From: Archangium violaceum
Lineage (GTDB): Bacteria; Myxococcota; Myxococcia; Myxococcales; Myxococcaceae
Direction: 5' to 3'
NCBI RefSeq assembly: GCF_016859125.1
Contig: NZ_CP069338.1
Span: forward strand, 6,077,501-6,141,500
Length of the DNA stretch: 64,000 nt
Shown: one piece after another, positions 42,801-51,593 of the stretch
Layout: each line of letters opens with the position of its first letter
How positions within the stretch are numbered: the first letter of the stretch is position 1
Notes under the pieces: model-generated
The model's input: only the letters and a program-made list of their open reading frames with translations
What the model was told of the DNA's origin: nothing
Databases searched by the model: none
Translations under genes and position numbers: made by a program

Positions 42801-44384
42801 GACAACCTGCTGTGGAAGTGGGAGTTCGTGGACCCCGGTCCCAATGGCACCCCCACCCATCCGGATGATCCGCGCAAGGCCATGACGTACGGCTTCGTGG
42901 CCCCGGTGGCCCTGGTGGACTATGGCGCCAACGGCAAGGCGGGCTTCGACGGTTTCTTCGACACCGGGGTGGTGGGAGACCTGGGCGGCCAACTCTGGAC
43001 ACTGCGCTTCTACCAGCCGGGAGTGATCGACAACATCACCAAGCTCGTCAAGAATTGGAGTGGTGCACGCTCCTTCTCGATGGACCGGGATGGCGCGGCC
43101 GTGGGCAACACCAACAGCATCCGCTCCCGCTCGCCCTACTACTACCTGTCCTCGCTGGCGGTGCAGCCGGGCAACAAGGCCTTGCGCGCCTACGTGGGCA
43201 CGGGCAACCGCTACTCGCTGCTCGACAAGAACGCGGGCACCTGCCGCTTCGACAATCCGCAGACGTGCTCCAAGCTGGGGTGCACCCAGACGCAGGTGGT
43301 CTACAAGACGACGCGCGGCACGGACTACCAGCGGCTGAGCAACGAGTGGACGGACCGCGCCTACAAGCTCGGCCGCCACACCTCCTTCAGCGGCCCGGTG
43401 CCCACCAACTACTGCGGCTCGTCAGTCAACGCGTTCCTCAAGGCCGAGTTCGAGTCCCGCAACGCCCTCACCTGCCCCTCGCCCAGTGGCACCGGAACGC
43501 TCAGCTACGACTTCTCCCGTCCCCAGGTGTTGTGCGGTCAGGACTTGTCGGGCTCCACCTTCGACTGCCGCCTGTCGGTCGACATGGGCAACCCGCTGAA
43601 CATGAACGACCTGGACGTGAATGCGTCCAGCACCTCGAGCACGCTCGGCAAGAACCGCTTCTACGGCGTCTGGGTCTATGGTGGTCCCGCGAACATGCCG
43701 GAGCGCACGTTCGACGAGGACATGGGCGGGGGGTCGGCCAACGTGGCCAGGGACTTCGATGCGCGGCGGCTGACGGATACCGGCAATACGTCGGGCACGG
43801 GAGACCTGGTCAACGTGACGAACGTGCAGTGCGATGCCCAGGGCGTCTGTACGTGCGCGAGCGGAATGAAATGCGACACCCGGCTGGTGTCGGGCCCGGA
43901 GGACGCCGGCTGGTTCTACGAGTACGAGGGACTGGAGCACAAGACGGCCAGTGGCGCGGCGGTGCTGGCCAGCTGCTCCCTCTGGAACTCCATGTACCCG
44001 TCGACCGTCACCAGCGGCGGGCCCTGCTCGGGCACGTCCAGCAACCGGGCCCGCCTCTTCCAGGGCGACTACATCTCCGGCGCCCCCAACTGCGCGGCGG
44101 CCTTCCTCGACAAGAACACCGGCTACGCGCGCTACCAGACGCGCTCGGTGGTGGCGCCTCCGCCCGAGCCGGCGACGGCCATCCAGGTGTCGAAGACGGG
44201 GCAGGTGAAGTACAGCACCATGTTCATCGAGCCCGGCAAGTCGCAGGCGAGCGATGTAGCGGTGTCAGCCGGCGGAGACGTGCTGCAGTACATCTACGAG
44301 CTGCCCGTCTCGAAGGAGCTGCACTCGTGCCGGCACGACCATGAGAACGGCGGACAGACCTTCTGCACGCCCTCGGAGATGTAG
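39822..44384 (+). CDS. pilY1: PilY1-type pilus tip adhesin
   Basis: A 1520-residue exported protein. The signal peptide covers about residues 1-27. A von Willebrand A-like domain starts at NILFVVDTATSMHAWP (64-79) and runs to about residue 480. Calcium-loop sequences DQDKNGDGDRSD (near 505) and DSNKDGLLNHND (near 580) follow. The C-terminal beta-propeller characteristic of PilY1 includes RLILVGANDGMLHAF, GGIHYFALELK, IYMVDVWNG and GGQLWTLRFYQPG. Many Cys residues are spread through the C-terminal third. PilY1 sits at the tip of type IVa pili and primes pilus extension for motility and adhesion. Myxobacteria have several pilY1 copies; this one is paired only with PilX. Confidence 0.9.
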   Translation: MFRKLSLHLVMLLVGAVALRADTAVAIDQAACCLPTTSRLDALMNPLKGSDEKFFSRSGGPPNILFVVDTATSMHAWPTAWSSTRGCSDPFINSLGYDKNTQYDRLWTGVSSQSSNWFDNAKYYDAPAGGYGVLFGGSPAASTWTSVSTACSSLNGIGAADLTTCLACLDNQGYYIHDSDNRRVKGNFLNFYAPRDSGAVKVLADVVRDLREVRLGVIGFQTKAARTCWGKKQSNGNQCLCIEQASGPSCAKSYPLDSSAVENNRNSLLNDLTNVNANNSNGLGWGGCASPLADALYAAGYYFQSKTAPTPFTTYLGAHPTSTNFNITDAVCFECGFNAIILLTDGNFQEEGDVVTPLPSAITSDPVACDGCFPNPSKTSNLHKVARFLWENDLRFDMAGQQRVATYTIGFSESAASSALLRTTAQVGGGKFFPARSTSELKRAILSIVDDINARNTSFSVSAISTLQTQSEALTAIVPRMLPSKNDAWTGKLFRYRLFNEFVEDQDKNGDGDRSDVLLVDKEGSVIAEDGSSTYRKVVGQNPDGTPLLGATATAYWEASSKLYETTHSGRNILTVTDSNKDGLLNHNDALIPFNLANLGQLRQYLAVSGAPLCPTGTGITYKPGLLLTRMQMPLQADLSRAVSSTGLSSVVGLPATPTTQQDYDLLCAALVMQYVRGQDILDENVNGNRLDTRPSLLGDIFHSSPVMVDPPADKFVCDLGVGNQCVRTLYAVPNDQTRQGATPMVTPPNELPATCETGTSESKPRDAYEYYQFLNRQRERLILVGANDGMLHAFSDGKGMLKDARTCDYEYTGEEDDVGQERWAFIPPDALPRLQELLQGHSYLVDGDIMVRDIWADSNGNGQKEWDEYRTMAVVSEGRGGIHYFALELKWLSNGSATLDAQAPSFRWMFPQPCSDEAQRFGKTLLSLSPKPPPIGPVLLQSDKGQERHGPDGPRSVERWVAMLSGGWSPGNEKGRGIYMVDVWNGTVNGRRDNLLWKWEFVDPGPNGTPTHPDDPRKAMTYGFVAPVALVDYGANGKAGFDGFFDTGVVGDLGGQLWTLRFYQPGVIDNITKLVKNWSGARSFSMDRDGAAVGNTNSIRSRSPYYYLSSLAVQPGNKALRAYVGTGNRYSLLDKNAGTCRFDNPQTCSKLGCTQTQVVYKTTRGTDYQRLSNEWTDRAYKLGRHTSFSGPVPTNYCGSSVNAFLKAEFESRNALTCPSPSGTGTLSYDFSRPQVLCGQDLSGSTFDCRLSVDMGNPLNMNDLDVNASSTSSTLGKNRFYGVWVYGGPANMPERTFDEDMGGGSANVARDFDARRLTDTGNTSGTGDLVNVTNVQCDAQGVCTCASGMKCDTRLVSGPEDAGWFYEYEGLEHKTASGAAVLASCSLWNSMYPSTVTSGGPCSGTSSNRARLFQGDYISGAPNCAAAFLDKNTGYARYQTRSVVAPPPEPATAIQVSKTGQVKYSTMFIEPGKSQASDVAVSAGGDVLQYIYELPVSKELHSCRHDHENGGQTFCTPSEM

Positions 44385-44542
44385 GACGGCTGGGAGACCC
44401 TGCCGGGGGCACCTGCTCGTCGCCGCGCGCAAGGGCGGGCTGCCCTTGGAGGCGCTGCGCCGCGAGTACCCCCGCCAGGACTCCAGCCGTGCTGGAACAG
44501 GTGGCGCCCGACGCGCTCCTGGCCCGCGCGGCTGCCTGGGAT

Positions 44543-45151
44543 TCAGAAGCGTCCGCCGAGCATCAGGCTGGCGTTGAAGAGGTTCGAGTTGGCGTCCGGG
44601 TCGGGGGTGAAGTTGTCGGCGCCGAGGATGCGATAGGTGGCACGCACGCCTGCGTTCACCGGGCCAAGCTGCGTCTCGACCCCGAGCGCCAGGGGCACCT
44701 CGCTGACGTAGTCGGTGCGGAAGCTGTCCTCCGCATCCCCGCTCGGGTTGATATAGCTCAGGCCCACGCCCGCTCCGACGAAGGGGTGGATGTTCTGGTT
44801 CTGCCCCAGCGTCGGCCCTACCTTGGCGAGTGCACCTACGTTGTGTCGCCACAGGCCACCCTGCGTCCCATCCACCGGGTTGCGAGAGCCCTCATAGCCG
44901 AGTTCCACCCCTATCAGTCTCCACGGCTGGACGCTCGCGTTCACGCCCAGGAGCGCCCCCGTCCCGGTCAGGTCACCAGCGGCTCCCGTGAAGTTGTTCA
45001 CGCCGAAGTTCACCCCCACCTGCACAGGCATCCGCTCCACCTCGACGACAGCCCGGTCCTGGTCCGTCTCGACGTTCACCTGGGCGAGCGCGGGAGAAGC
45101 CGCCGCCATCGCGAATACCAGGACTCCTGCATTCCAGCTCTTGAAGCGCAT
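44543..45151 (-). CDS. Outer-membrane beta-barrel protein
   Basis: A 202-residue exported protein from ATG 45151 (AAAGGAG upstream). The signal MRFKSWNAGVLVFAMAAASP ends near ALAQ. The mature part alternates hydrophobic and polar residues (VQVGVNFGVNNFTG, GVELGYEGSRN, HPFVGAGVGLSYINPSGD, ATYRILGADNF) and ends with Phe (LMLGGRF), the terminal signal for outer-membrane insertion. It resembles OmpA/OmpW-like eight-strand barrels. Substrate or role unknown. It is divergent from the lipoprotein gene at 45385; the roughly 230 bp between them hold no other gene. Confidence 0.82.
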   Translation of the reverse strand: MRFKSWNAGVLVFAMAAASPALAQVNVETDQDRAVVEVERMPVQVGVNFGVNNFTGAAGDLTGTGALLGVNASVQPWRLIGVELGYEGSRNPVDGTQGGLWRHNVGALAKVGPTLGQNQNIHPFVGAGVGLSYINPSGDAEDSFRTDYVSEVPLALGVETQLGPVNAGVRATYRILGADNFTPDPDANSNLFNASLMLGGRF

Positions 45152-45384
45152 GGGTATCTCCTTTGGATTCATCAGGGGCTGCACCAGGAGGCTTTGTCTC
45201 CTTCACGGAAGATGCATGCTGCTCTTCCTTCCGGTGCGGGCCGTGTCGACTCACTGCGATAACTGCCTCGCGAGGTAGGCAGCGGGCCAGGCCCTCCCTG
45301 CCTCACTCTCAATCCCCGGGACGGTTGGGGGGACCTAGGTTCAAACCTGAACGAGGGATTCACGGCCAGCTCGAGGAGGCGTGT

Positions 45385-45960
45385 ATGACCATGGGATGCA
45401 GAGTGCTGGGAGGCCTCATCACGGTGCTGATGGTCTCCGCTTGTCAGCGGGAGCGCTCTCCGGAGCAGCGTCTGCAAGAGGCCAGGCAGTCGTTGGAGGA
45501 GACGCGGCGCGACGCCCAGGCGGAGATGGCGGAGCTCCAGCGGCGCGCGGCCGAGCGCAAGGCGGAGATGGAGCAGGAGCTGGCCACGGCGCTGGCGGAG
45601 CAGCAGCGGCGCATCACGCAAGCCGAGCAGGAATGGCAGCGCGAGCAGCGCGCTGTCGCCGAGTACTTCCAGCAGGAGACGGGAGCCTCGGTGGCCACCC
45701 TGGGCGGAGCCGGCGCGGTCCAGGGGCGCATCGTCTCGACGGAGCCGGATGGATTCAGCCTGCGGGACGAGCAGGGGCGTACCTACTCACTCGGCATCGA
45801 TGAGCGCACCCAGGTCACCCAGAACCAGCAGCCGGTGAGCCTGGGGATGTACACAGAGGGGACCGAGGTGCGGGCCTCGTTCATCGTGCGGGACGATGAA
45901 GCGCTCATCGCACGCGAGGTGGAGATCCTCCCCATGTCCCCACCGGCGCCCGCGCGCTGA
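45385..45960 (+). CDS. Coiled-coil lipoprotein with C-terminal beta domain
   Basis: A 191-residue protein from ATG 45385 after GAGGAGG. The signal ends in a VSAC lipobox (Cys20). Residues 25-100 are a long Glu/Gln/Arg-rich coiled coil (RLQEARQSLEETRRDAQAEM...). The last 70 residues form a small beta domain (VQGRIVSTEPDGFSLRDEQG, YSLGIDERTQVT, VRASFIVRDDEALIAREVEI) as in DUF5666-like OB domains. It is probably anchored in an envelope membrane and spans the periplasm. No partner is evident. Confidence 0.75.
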   Translation: MTMGCRVLGGLITVLMVSACQRERSPEQRLQEARQSLEETRRDAQAEMAELQRRAAERKAEMEQELATALAEQQRRITQAEQEWQREQRAVAEYFQQETGASVATLGGAGAVQGRIVSTEPDGFSLRDEQGRTYSLGIDERTQVTQNQQPVSLGMYTEGTEVRASFIVRDDEALIAREVEILPMSPPAPAR

Positions 45961-45989
45961 GTCGCCGCGGGTCAGCAGCGCCTCCGGGG

Positions 45990-47108
45990 CTAACGCCCTG
46001 GCGGGGGCGCCGCCTCGTCCCAGCGCCGGTAGAAGATGTCCAGCGCGGTGCGTACCACCGCGCTCAAGGGCGCCGCGATCAGCATTCCCGCCATCCCGGC
46101 CACCGCCGCTCCGGCCGCCACCACCAGCACCACCACGGCCGGGTGCAGGCGTAGGAACCGACCCTCCAGCAGCGGTCCAATCACCATGCTCTCCACCTGC
46201 TGGGCGACGAGCATGACAATCAGCACGCCGAACACCGTGCCCCACCCCTCCAGCAGGGCCAGGAACAGGGCGGGCACCGCTGCCAGCAACGGGCCGAGCA
46301 CGGGGATGAGGTTGAGCACCCCACCGAGGGTGCCGAGTTGCTCCGCCCGGTCGAGCCCCAGCAGATGGAAGGCCACCCCGTAGCTCACGCCCACGAAGAG
46401 CGAGGCCACCAGGCGGGCGCGCAGGTAGCGCGCCAGCAGCACGCTGATCTTGCGCCCCAGCCGGATCCAGAGGGCCCGGTGCGCGGGAGGGATCCACCCG
46501 GCCAGGCCCTCGGCGAGCCCCGGTCCTCCCAACAGCAGGTAGAAGCCCGCCACCAACCCCAGCAGCACGGAGAAGAGCGAGCTGACCAGGGAGCCCAATG
46601 CATGGGCCATGCGGTTCATCGCTTCGAGCGCCACGGAGTCCAGTTGCTCCATTATCGACTGCGTGGCGTATCTCAGGCGCGGGTCGGCCTCGTCGCCCCT
46701 CATGTGGTGCTCGGTCAGCCAGGCGTCCAGGGCGTCGAGGTAGGCGGGCAGGTCGCCCGCGAAGGAGACGAGCTCCGTGTAGACGCGGGGCAGCAGGCGG
46801 ATGAAGGCCAGGACCACCAGGCCTATGTACGCGGCGTAGACGCAGAGCACCGCCAGGGCCCGGGGCAGCCTCAGCCGGGTGAGCCCCTGCACCAGCGGCG
46901 CGAGCAGGTAGTAGCTCGCCCCGCCCACCAGCAGCGTGAAGACGAAGGGCCAGAGGTAGTGCACCGCGGCCCAGATACCCACGAATGCCGCGGTCAGCCC
47001 GAGCCACACCGTTCGGCCGCGAGGCGCTGTCACAGGGGCGGCTCGCTCGGCCTCGCGCGGTCCGCTCGAGGGGGGAGTGGGGGAGGAGTCGCGGGTTGAA
47101 TCCGTCAC
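45990..47108 (-). CDS. AI-2E (PerM) family membrane transporter
   Basis: A 372-residue protein with about eight membrane helices. Helices 1-3 are near the N-terminus (VWLGLTAAFVGIWAAVHYLW and following). A soluble stretch (110-170) is followed by helices including LFSVLLGLVAGFYLLLGGPG. The conserved LGGVLNLIPVLGPLLAAVPA and GPLLEGRFLRLHPAVVVLVV mark the AI-2E exporter/PerM family, exporters of quorum signals or ions. The start is GTG with AGGAGGGG 8 nt upstream. It overlaps the stop of the upstream RND remnant (GTGA), implying coupled translation before the deletion. Confidence 0.88.
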   Translation of the reverse strand: MTDSTRDSSPTPPSSGPREAERAAPVTAPRGRTVWLGLTAAFVGIWAAVHYLWPFVFTLLVGGASYYLLAPLVQGLTRLRLPRALAVLCVYAAYIGLVVLAFIRLLPRVYTELVSFAGDLPAYLDALDAWLTEHHMRGDEADPRLRYATQSIMEQLDSVALEAMNRMAHALGSLVSSLFSVLLGLVAGFYLLLGGPGLAEGLAGWIPPAHRALWIRLGRKISVLLARYLRARLVASLFVGVSYGVAFHLLGLDRAEQLGTLGGVLNLIPVLGPLLAAVPALFLALLEGWGTVFGVLIVMLVAQQVESMVIGPLLEGRFLRLHPAVVVLVVAAGAAVAGMAGMLIAAPLSAVVRTALDIFYRRWDEAAPPPGR

Positions 47109-47560
47109 GAGGCCCCTCCTGGTTCATGTCGGGAGGGGCCTTCCTCTTCACGGTGCCCCTGTCCGGGCCGCCACGCGACGAGCGCGTGCGGGCTGACGTA
47201 GAGGCAGGGCACGACGAAGAGCGTGCGCAGCGTGCCCATGCACAACCCCGAGATGGTGACGATGGCCAGCGGGCGCGGCAACTCGGTGCCCTCACCGGAG
47301 CCGAGGGCGAGCGGCGCGAGGCCGAGCGAGGCCAGCAGCGTGGTGATGAGGATGGGGCGCAGGCGCACGGGGGCCTGCGTGGCGATGGTGCCCTCGAACG
47401 CCGTCTGGACCGCCTGACCGCTCCATCCGGTGCGCACCAACCCGGGGGTGGGGGGGACCGTCAACTCCGCGACAGGCTCGGGCCCGGGAGTCGCCGACGA
47501 AGGCGCCCCGGCTTCATGGGGGGCGGGGTTGGCGGCGATCAGGAAGAGGGCCAGCAGCAT
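47105..47560 (-). pseudogene. Fusion scar of a Czc/Cus-type RND efflux system
   Basis: From ATG 47560 the first 45 codons (MLLALFLIAANPAPHEAGAP...) look like the exported start of an outer-membrane or adaptor subunit. They run directly into AVQTAFEGTIATQAPVRLRP, then ILITTLLASLGLAPLALGSG and LPRPLAIVTISGLCMGTLRT LFVVPCLYV, the last helices of a CzcA/HAE1 permease. Normal CzcA has over 1000 residues. A deletion seems to have joined the first gene of a czcCBA-like operon to the end of the permease. The product cannot pump. Confidence 0.75.
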
Positions 47561-47750
47561 GCGCGAGGAGGAGATGGGCTCCACCTGCTGAATCCGGAGC
47601 CCCCTCGCACCTCGAATCAGAGGTTGTGACGCGGCAGGGTGGGGAACCCGACGTTTGGTCTGCCTGCTCTCGCACGGAGTGCCCGTGCTGGAGGGCATGC
47701 TTCGGATGTTGTCGGTTTCTCACCACCCGTTCGGGCAGGGCGCTCACGCA

Positions 47751-48698
47751 TCAGACGGCGCGCGGGGCGGACCGTGTCGCGCCGGCGGTCCCGCTCCGGG
47801 CCTCCGGCTCCGCACCCGACGCGGCGAACACCGTCTCGAGGAAGGCGCCGAGCACGGGGTTGTCGTTGGCGCGGCTCCACGCGAGGAAGAGCTCGACGGG
47901 CCGCGCCGGCTCCATCTCCACGGCCTTGAAGACGACCCCATCGAAGTTGAGGGCCGCCGCGGCCTCCGGGACGAGCGCCATGCCCATCTCCGCGCGCACC
48001 AGCGCGAGGATGGAGTGGATCTGACTCATGTTCTGCACGTACCGGGGGGCCACGCCCGCCCTGCCAAACAGAGACAGGACGAGGTTGTGGAGGTATTGCG
48101 CCTCATAGGGCGAGTACATGATGAAGGGCTGGTGTTCGAAGTCCCTCAGGGTCGCGAACGGCTGCGAGGCGAGCGGATGCGTGCGAGGAATCGCGGCGAT
48201 GAGGGGCTCGCGCAGCACGCAGCGCGACACGAAGTCGCGGTGGTTCACCGGCACGCGCACCAGGCCCACGTCGAGCTGCTTCGACATCAAGGCCTCCACC
48301 TGCGCGGCCGTCACCAATTCCTTGAGGACCAGATCCACGCCGGGCAGGCGCGAGCGCATGGAGGAGATGAGGCTCGGCAGGTAGCTGTAGCCCGAGGCCG
48401 CGGTGAAGCCCAGGGTGAGCGTGCCTGCGTCACCGCTCGCCACACGCCGCGCGCTGAACGCGGCGCTCTCGGCCAGGTTCAGCAGCCGGCGTGCTTCCGG
48501 GAGGAATGAGCGGCCCGCGGGGGTCAGCTTGACGGTGCGGCTCGTACGCTCGAAGAGCTGCGTCCGCAGGTTGTGCTCCAGCAACTGTACCTGCCGGCTC
48601 AGCGGCGGCTGGGTCATGCTGAGCCGTGTGGCCGCACGCCCGAAGTGCAGTTCCTCGGCGACGGCCACGAAGCAACGGAGTTGGCTGAACTCGAACAT
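47751..48698 (-). CDS. LysR family regulator, probably of glucarate genes
   Basis: A 315-residue LTTR. The helix-turn-helix is at the N-terminus (FSQLRCFVAVAEELHFGRAA, then TRLSMTQPPLSRQVQLLEHN). The effector domain starts near GTLTLGFTAASGYSYLP and ends LNFDGVVFKAVEM. ATG 48698 is the family-typical start, 16 codons inside the open frame. It is divergent from kdgD with 283 bp between starts. That layout and the operon content make it the likely activator, with glucarate or a pathway intermediate as inducer (inference). Confidence 0.9.
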   Translation of the reverse strand: MFEFSQLRCFVAVAEELHFGRAATRLSMTQPPLSRQVQLLEHNLRTQLFERTSRTVKLTPAGRSFLPEARRLLNLAESAAFSARRVASGDAGTLTLGFTAASGYSYLPSLISSMRSRLPGVDLVLKELVTAAQVEALMSKQLDVGLVRVPVNHRDFVSRCVLREPLIAAIPRTHPLASQPFATLRDFEHQPFIMYSPYEAQYLHNLVLSLFGRAGVAPRYVQNMSQIHSILALVRAEMGMALVPEAAAALNFDGVVFKAVEMEPARPVELFLAWSRANDNPVLGAFLETVFAASGAEPEARSGTAGATRSAPRAV

Positions 48699-48933
48699 TG
48701 ATGCGTCCCGGGCATGGAAGGAGCCTGTGCGCAGTCTATCTGGCATTCATCCGGACGCCCGCCATGCCTCCGGGTGACGCACGGGACTGAACGTTGACGC
48801 AGCGCGCCTTTACGGCGAGCGCGTGCGCCCCTCACGAGCGGGAAGGGGAGACGCAGCGCGTCGCATCCATCCACTTCGTGCATGGGTACATGCCCTCTTT
48901 GGTTTGGAGCGGCATCGGGCCGACACGTACCTT

Positions 48934-48960
48934 GATTCGCGTGGGGACGGACCGCGAATC
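48934..48960 (+). promoter_or_regulatory. Inverted repeat in the kdgD leader
   Basis: GATTCGCG (48934-48941) and CGCGAATC (48953-48960) are perfect 8-bp arms 11 bp apart. The repeat ends 11 bp before the GAGGAG ribosome site of kdgD. It may be an operator for the divergent LysR protein or another regulator, or an RNA hairpin. Confidence 0.45.
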
Positions 48961-48981
48961 GAGACCGACCCGAGGAGACGA

Positions 48982-49902
48982 ATGCCCATGACGCAGATGA
49001 CTCCGATGGAGATGGCAAGGCAGATGGGTAGGGGGCTGCTCTCCTTTCCCGTCACGCATTTCGACGCGACGCTCGCTTTCGACGAGCGCGCCTATCGCAC
49101 CAACCTGGCCGCGCTGAGCGAGTACCCCGTGGCCGGCCTGTTCGCCGCCGGCGGGACGGGCGAGTTCTTCTCCCTCACGCCGAGCGAGGTGAACCGGGTC
49201 GTCAAGGCGGCGGTGGAGGAGACGCGTGGCAAGGTACCGGTGCTCGCTCCGTGCGGCTATGGCACCGCGATGGCCAGCGAGCTCGCCCGGTCCGCCGAGG
49301 CCGCGGGCGCGGACGGGCTGCTGCTGTTTCCGCCCTACCTCACCGAGTGCGATCGGGACGGCATCGCCGCGCACGTCGAGGCGGTGTGCGCCTCCACGCG
49401 CCTGGGCGTCATCTTCTACAGCCGCGCCAACGCCGTGCTGGATGACATCACGCTCGCGCGCCTGTGCGAGCGCTGCCCCAACCTGGTCGGTTTCAAGGAT
49501 GGGGTGGGCGACATCGAGATGATGACGCGCATCTACCAGCGCATCGGAGACCGCCTCATGTACATCGGCGGACTGCCGACGGCGGAGACCTTCGCCCTTC
49601 CGTACCTGGAGATGGGCGTCACCACCTACTCCTCGGCGATCTTCAACTTCCTGCCGCAGTTCGCCCTCCGCTTCTACGCCGCCGTCCGTGCGCGAGACCT
49701 CGCGGCCGTGTCGGCCGGTCTGCGCGACTTCGTGCTCCCGTACATCGGGATTCGCAACCGCAAGAAGGGTTATGCGGTCTCCATCGTGAAGGCGGGCATG
49801 CGCGCGGTGGGCCGTCCCGCCGGTCCCGTGCGTCCTCCGCTGACGGATCTCACCGAGAGCGAGTTCGCTGAGCTCGAGGCCCTCATCGCCGGGCGCTCCT
49901 GA
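48982..49902 (+). CDS. kdgD: 5-dehydro-4-deoxyglucarate dehydratase
   Basis: A 306-residue DHDPS/NAL-family aldolase that dehydrates and decarboxylates 5-keto-4-deoxy-D-glucarate to alpha-ketoglutarate semialdehyde. Evidence: [11 protein letters not shown] near the N-terminus, [12 protein letters not shown] (56-67), the Tyr in VIFYSRANA and the Schiff-base Lys172 in [10 protein letters not shown]. The length matches the family (about 300). ATG 48982 and 48988 are both possible, with GAGGAG 4 or 10 nt upstream. First gene of the glucarate operon; the dehydrogenase follows after 15 bp. Confidence 0.93.
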   Translation: MPMTQMTPMEMARQMGRGLLSFPVTHFDATLAFDERAYRTNLAALSEYPVAGLFAAGGTGEFFSLTPSEVNRVVKAAVEETRGKVPVLAPCGYGTAMASELARSAEAAGADGLLLFPPYLTECDRDGIAAHVEAVCASTRLGVIFYSRANAVLDDITLARLCERCPNLVGFKDGVGDIEMMTRIYQRIGDRLMYIGGLPTAETFALPYLEMGVTTYSSAIFNFLPQFALRFYAAVRARDLAAVSAGLRDFVLPYIGIRNRKKGYAVSIVKAGMRAVGRPAGPVRPPLTDLTESEFAELEALIAGRS

Positions 49903-49917
49903 AACGAGGACCCACCC

Positions 49918-51528
49918 ATGACGACCCATTCCGAGGCACTCACTGGAGAGATGTTCATTGGCGCGGCGCGGGTACGCGGCTCGGCGGGGACGTTCCGCGC
50001 ACACGACCCGGCGCGCGGCGCATGGCTCGAGCCGGTCTATGGCGGCGGCACTCCGGCCGACGTGGAGCGGGCCTGCCTCCTCGCGTGGGAGGCATTCGAC
50101 ACGTTCCGCGACACCGGCCTGGAGACACGCGCCCGCCTGCTCGACACGGCGGCCCAGCGCATTCTCGACCTGGGGGACACGCTGATCGAGCGGGCCTGCG
50201 CGGAGTCGGGGCTCCCGCGCGCGCGCATCGAGGGCGAGCGTGGCCGCACGGTTGGCCAGCTGCGGCTCTTCGCGGAGGTCGTGCGCGGGGGCGAGTGGCT
50301 CGAGGTGCGGATCGATCCCGCCCTGCCGCAGCGCCAGCCCGCGCCACGCCCCGACCTGCGCCAGCGCCACATCGGCGTGGGACCCGTGGCTGTCTTTGGC
50401 GCGAGCAACTTCCCGCTGGCCTTCTCGGTGGCGGGTGGGGACACCGCGTCCGCGCTCGCGGCGGGCTGTCCCGTCGTGGTGAAGGCACACAATGCCCACC
50501 CGGGTACCTCGGAGCTCGTCGGGCGCGCGCTCCGCCAGGCGGTGGCCGACTGTGGCCTGCACGAGGGCGTCTTCTCGCTCCTCTTCGCCTCGGACACCGT
50601 GGTAGGCGCCGCGCTCGTCGCGGACCCGCGCATCAAATCGGTGGGCTTCACCGGCTCGCGACGTGGGGGCACCGCGCTGATGCAGGTCGCCGCCGCTCGC
50701 CCCGCGCCCATCCCTGTCTTCGCCGAGATGAGCAGCATCAACCCGGTGTACCTCCTGCCGGCGGCCCTGGCGGCGCGCGGAGCGGACATCGGGCGGCGTT
50801 TCGTGGCCTCGCTCACGCTGGGCGCGGGGCAGTTCTGCACCAACCCGGGGTTGGTGCTCGCGGTCGACGGCCCCGGTCTCGAGTCCTTCCTTGAGGCCGC
50901 CGCCGCGGTGCTGCGCGACAGTCCGTGCGCGACGATGCTCACGCCCGGCATCCACTCGGCGTTCGAGGAGGGCGTGGGCCGCCTGGTGGCCCACCCCAAG
51001 GTGACGGCGGTCGCGCGTGGAGTGGCCACGAATGGGCCGAACCAGGGCCGTGCCGCCCTCTTCGCGACCGATGCGGACAGCTTCCTGGGCGATCCCGCGC
51101 TCCAGGAGGAGGTGTTCGGTGCCTCCTCCCTGGTGGTGCGCTGCGAGAGCGTGGAGGCGATGCGCGCCGTGACCGAGCGCCTGGAGGGGCAGCTCACCGC
51201 GACGCTGCAGATGGACGAGGCCGACCTTTCCGTGGCGCGCCAGCTGTTGCCCGTCCTCGAGCGCAGGGCAGGGCGCATCCTCGTCAACGGCTTCCCCACG
51301 GGCGTCGAGGTGGGCCACGCCATGGTGCACGGCGGCCCCTTCCCGGCCACGTCCGACCCGCGTGCCACCTCGGTGGGGTCGCTCGCCATCCGGCGCTTCC
51401 TGCGCCCCGTCTGCTACCAGGACATGCCGCAGGCGCTGCTCCCCGAGGCGCTGCGCGATGGCAATCCGCTCGAGCTGTGGCGGCGAGTGGACGGGCAACT
51501 CGTCCCGCCCGCGGTGCCACGCCGCTGA
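49918..51528 (+). CDS. Alpha-ketoglutarate semialdehyde dehydrogenase
   Basis: A 536-residue NADP+-type aldehyde dehydrogenase that oxidises 2,5-dioxovalerate to 2-oxoglutarate, the last step of the pathway. Cofactor segment [26 protein letters not shown] loop, general base Glu270 in [11 protein letters not shown] and nucleophile Cys307 in [10 protein letters not shown]. The C-terminal [20 protein letters not shown] is typical of the keto-semialdehyde group. It lies in the operon between kdgD and the permease gene. The close preceding gene and intact residues make the assignment strong. Confidence 0.93.
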   Translation: MTTHSEALTGEMFIGAARVRGSAGTFRAHDPARGAWLEPVYGGGTPADVERACLLAWEAFDTFRDTGLETRARLLDTAAQRILDLGDTLIERACAESGLPRARIEGERGRTVGQLRLFAEVVRGGEWLEVRIDPALPQRQPAPRPDLRQRHIGVGPVAVFGASNFPLAFSVAGGDTASALAAGCPVVVKAHNAHPGTSELVGRALRQAVADCGLHEGVFSLLFASDTVVGAALVADPRIKSVGFTGSRRGGTALMQVAAARPAPIPVFAEMSSINPVYLLPAALAARGADIGRRFVASLTLGAGQFCTNPGLVLAVDGPGLESFLEAAAAVLRDSPCATMLTPGIHSAFEEGVGRLVAHPKVTAVARGVATNGPNQGRAALFATDADSFLGDPALQEEVFGASSLVVRCESVEAMRAVTERLEGQLTATLQMDEADLSVARQLLPVLERRAGRILVNGFPTGVEVGHAMVHGGPFPATSDPRATSVGSLAIRRFLRPVCYQDMPQALLPEALRDGNPLELWRRVDGQLVPPAVPRR

Positions 51529-51593
51529 GCCGTCCGCCCCACCTGGCCTGACGCCTGGGCTTCACCCGCACCCCGCAGCGAGGAGGGCTTCCC

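Noticed and set aside
44385-44542. Short gene after pilY1
   Set aside because: A frame reading LLVAARKGGLPLEALRREYP exists but has no start or ribosome site; the 158 bp are treated as intergenic.
48832-51498. Very long minus-strand frame opposite kdgD and the aldehyde dehydrogenase
   Set aside because: Low-complexity Arg/Gly/His/Ala protein with no motif; the plus strand carries two fully recognisable enzymes with intact active sites.
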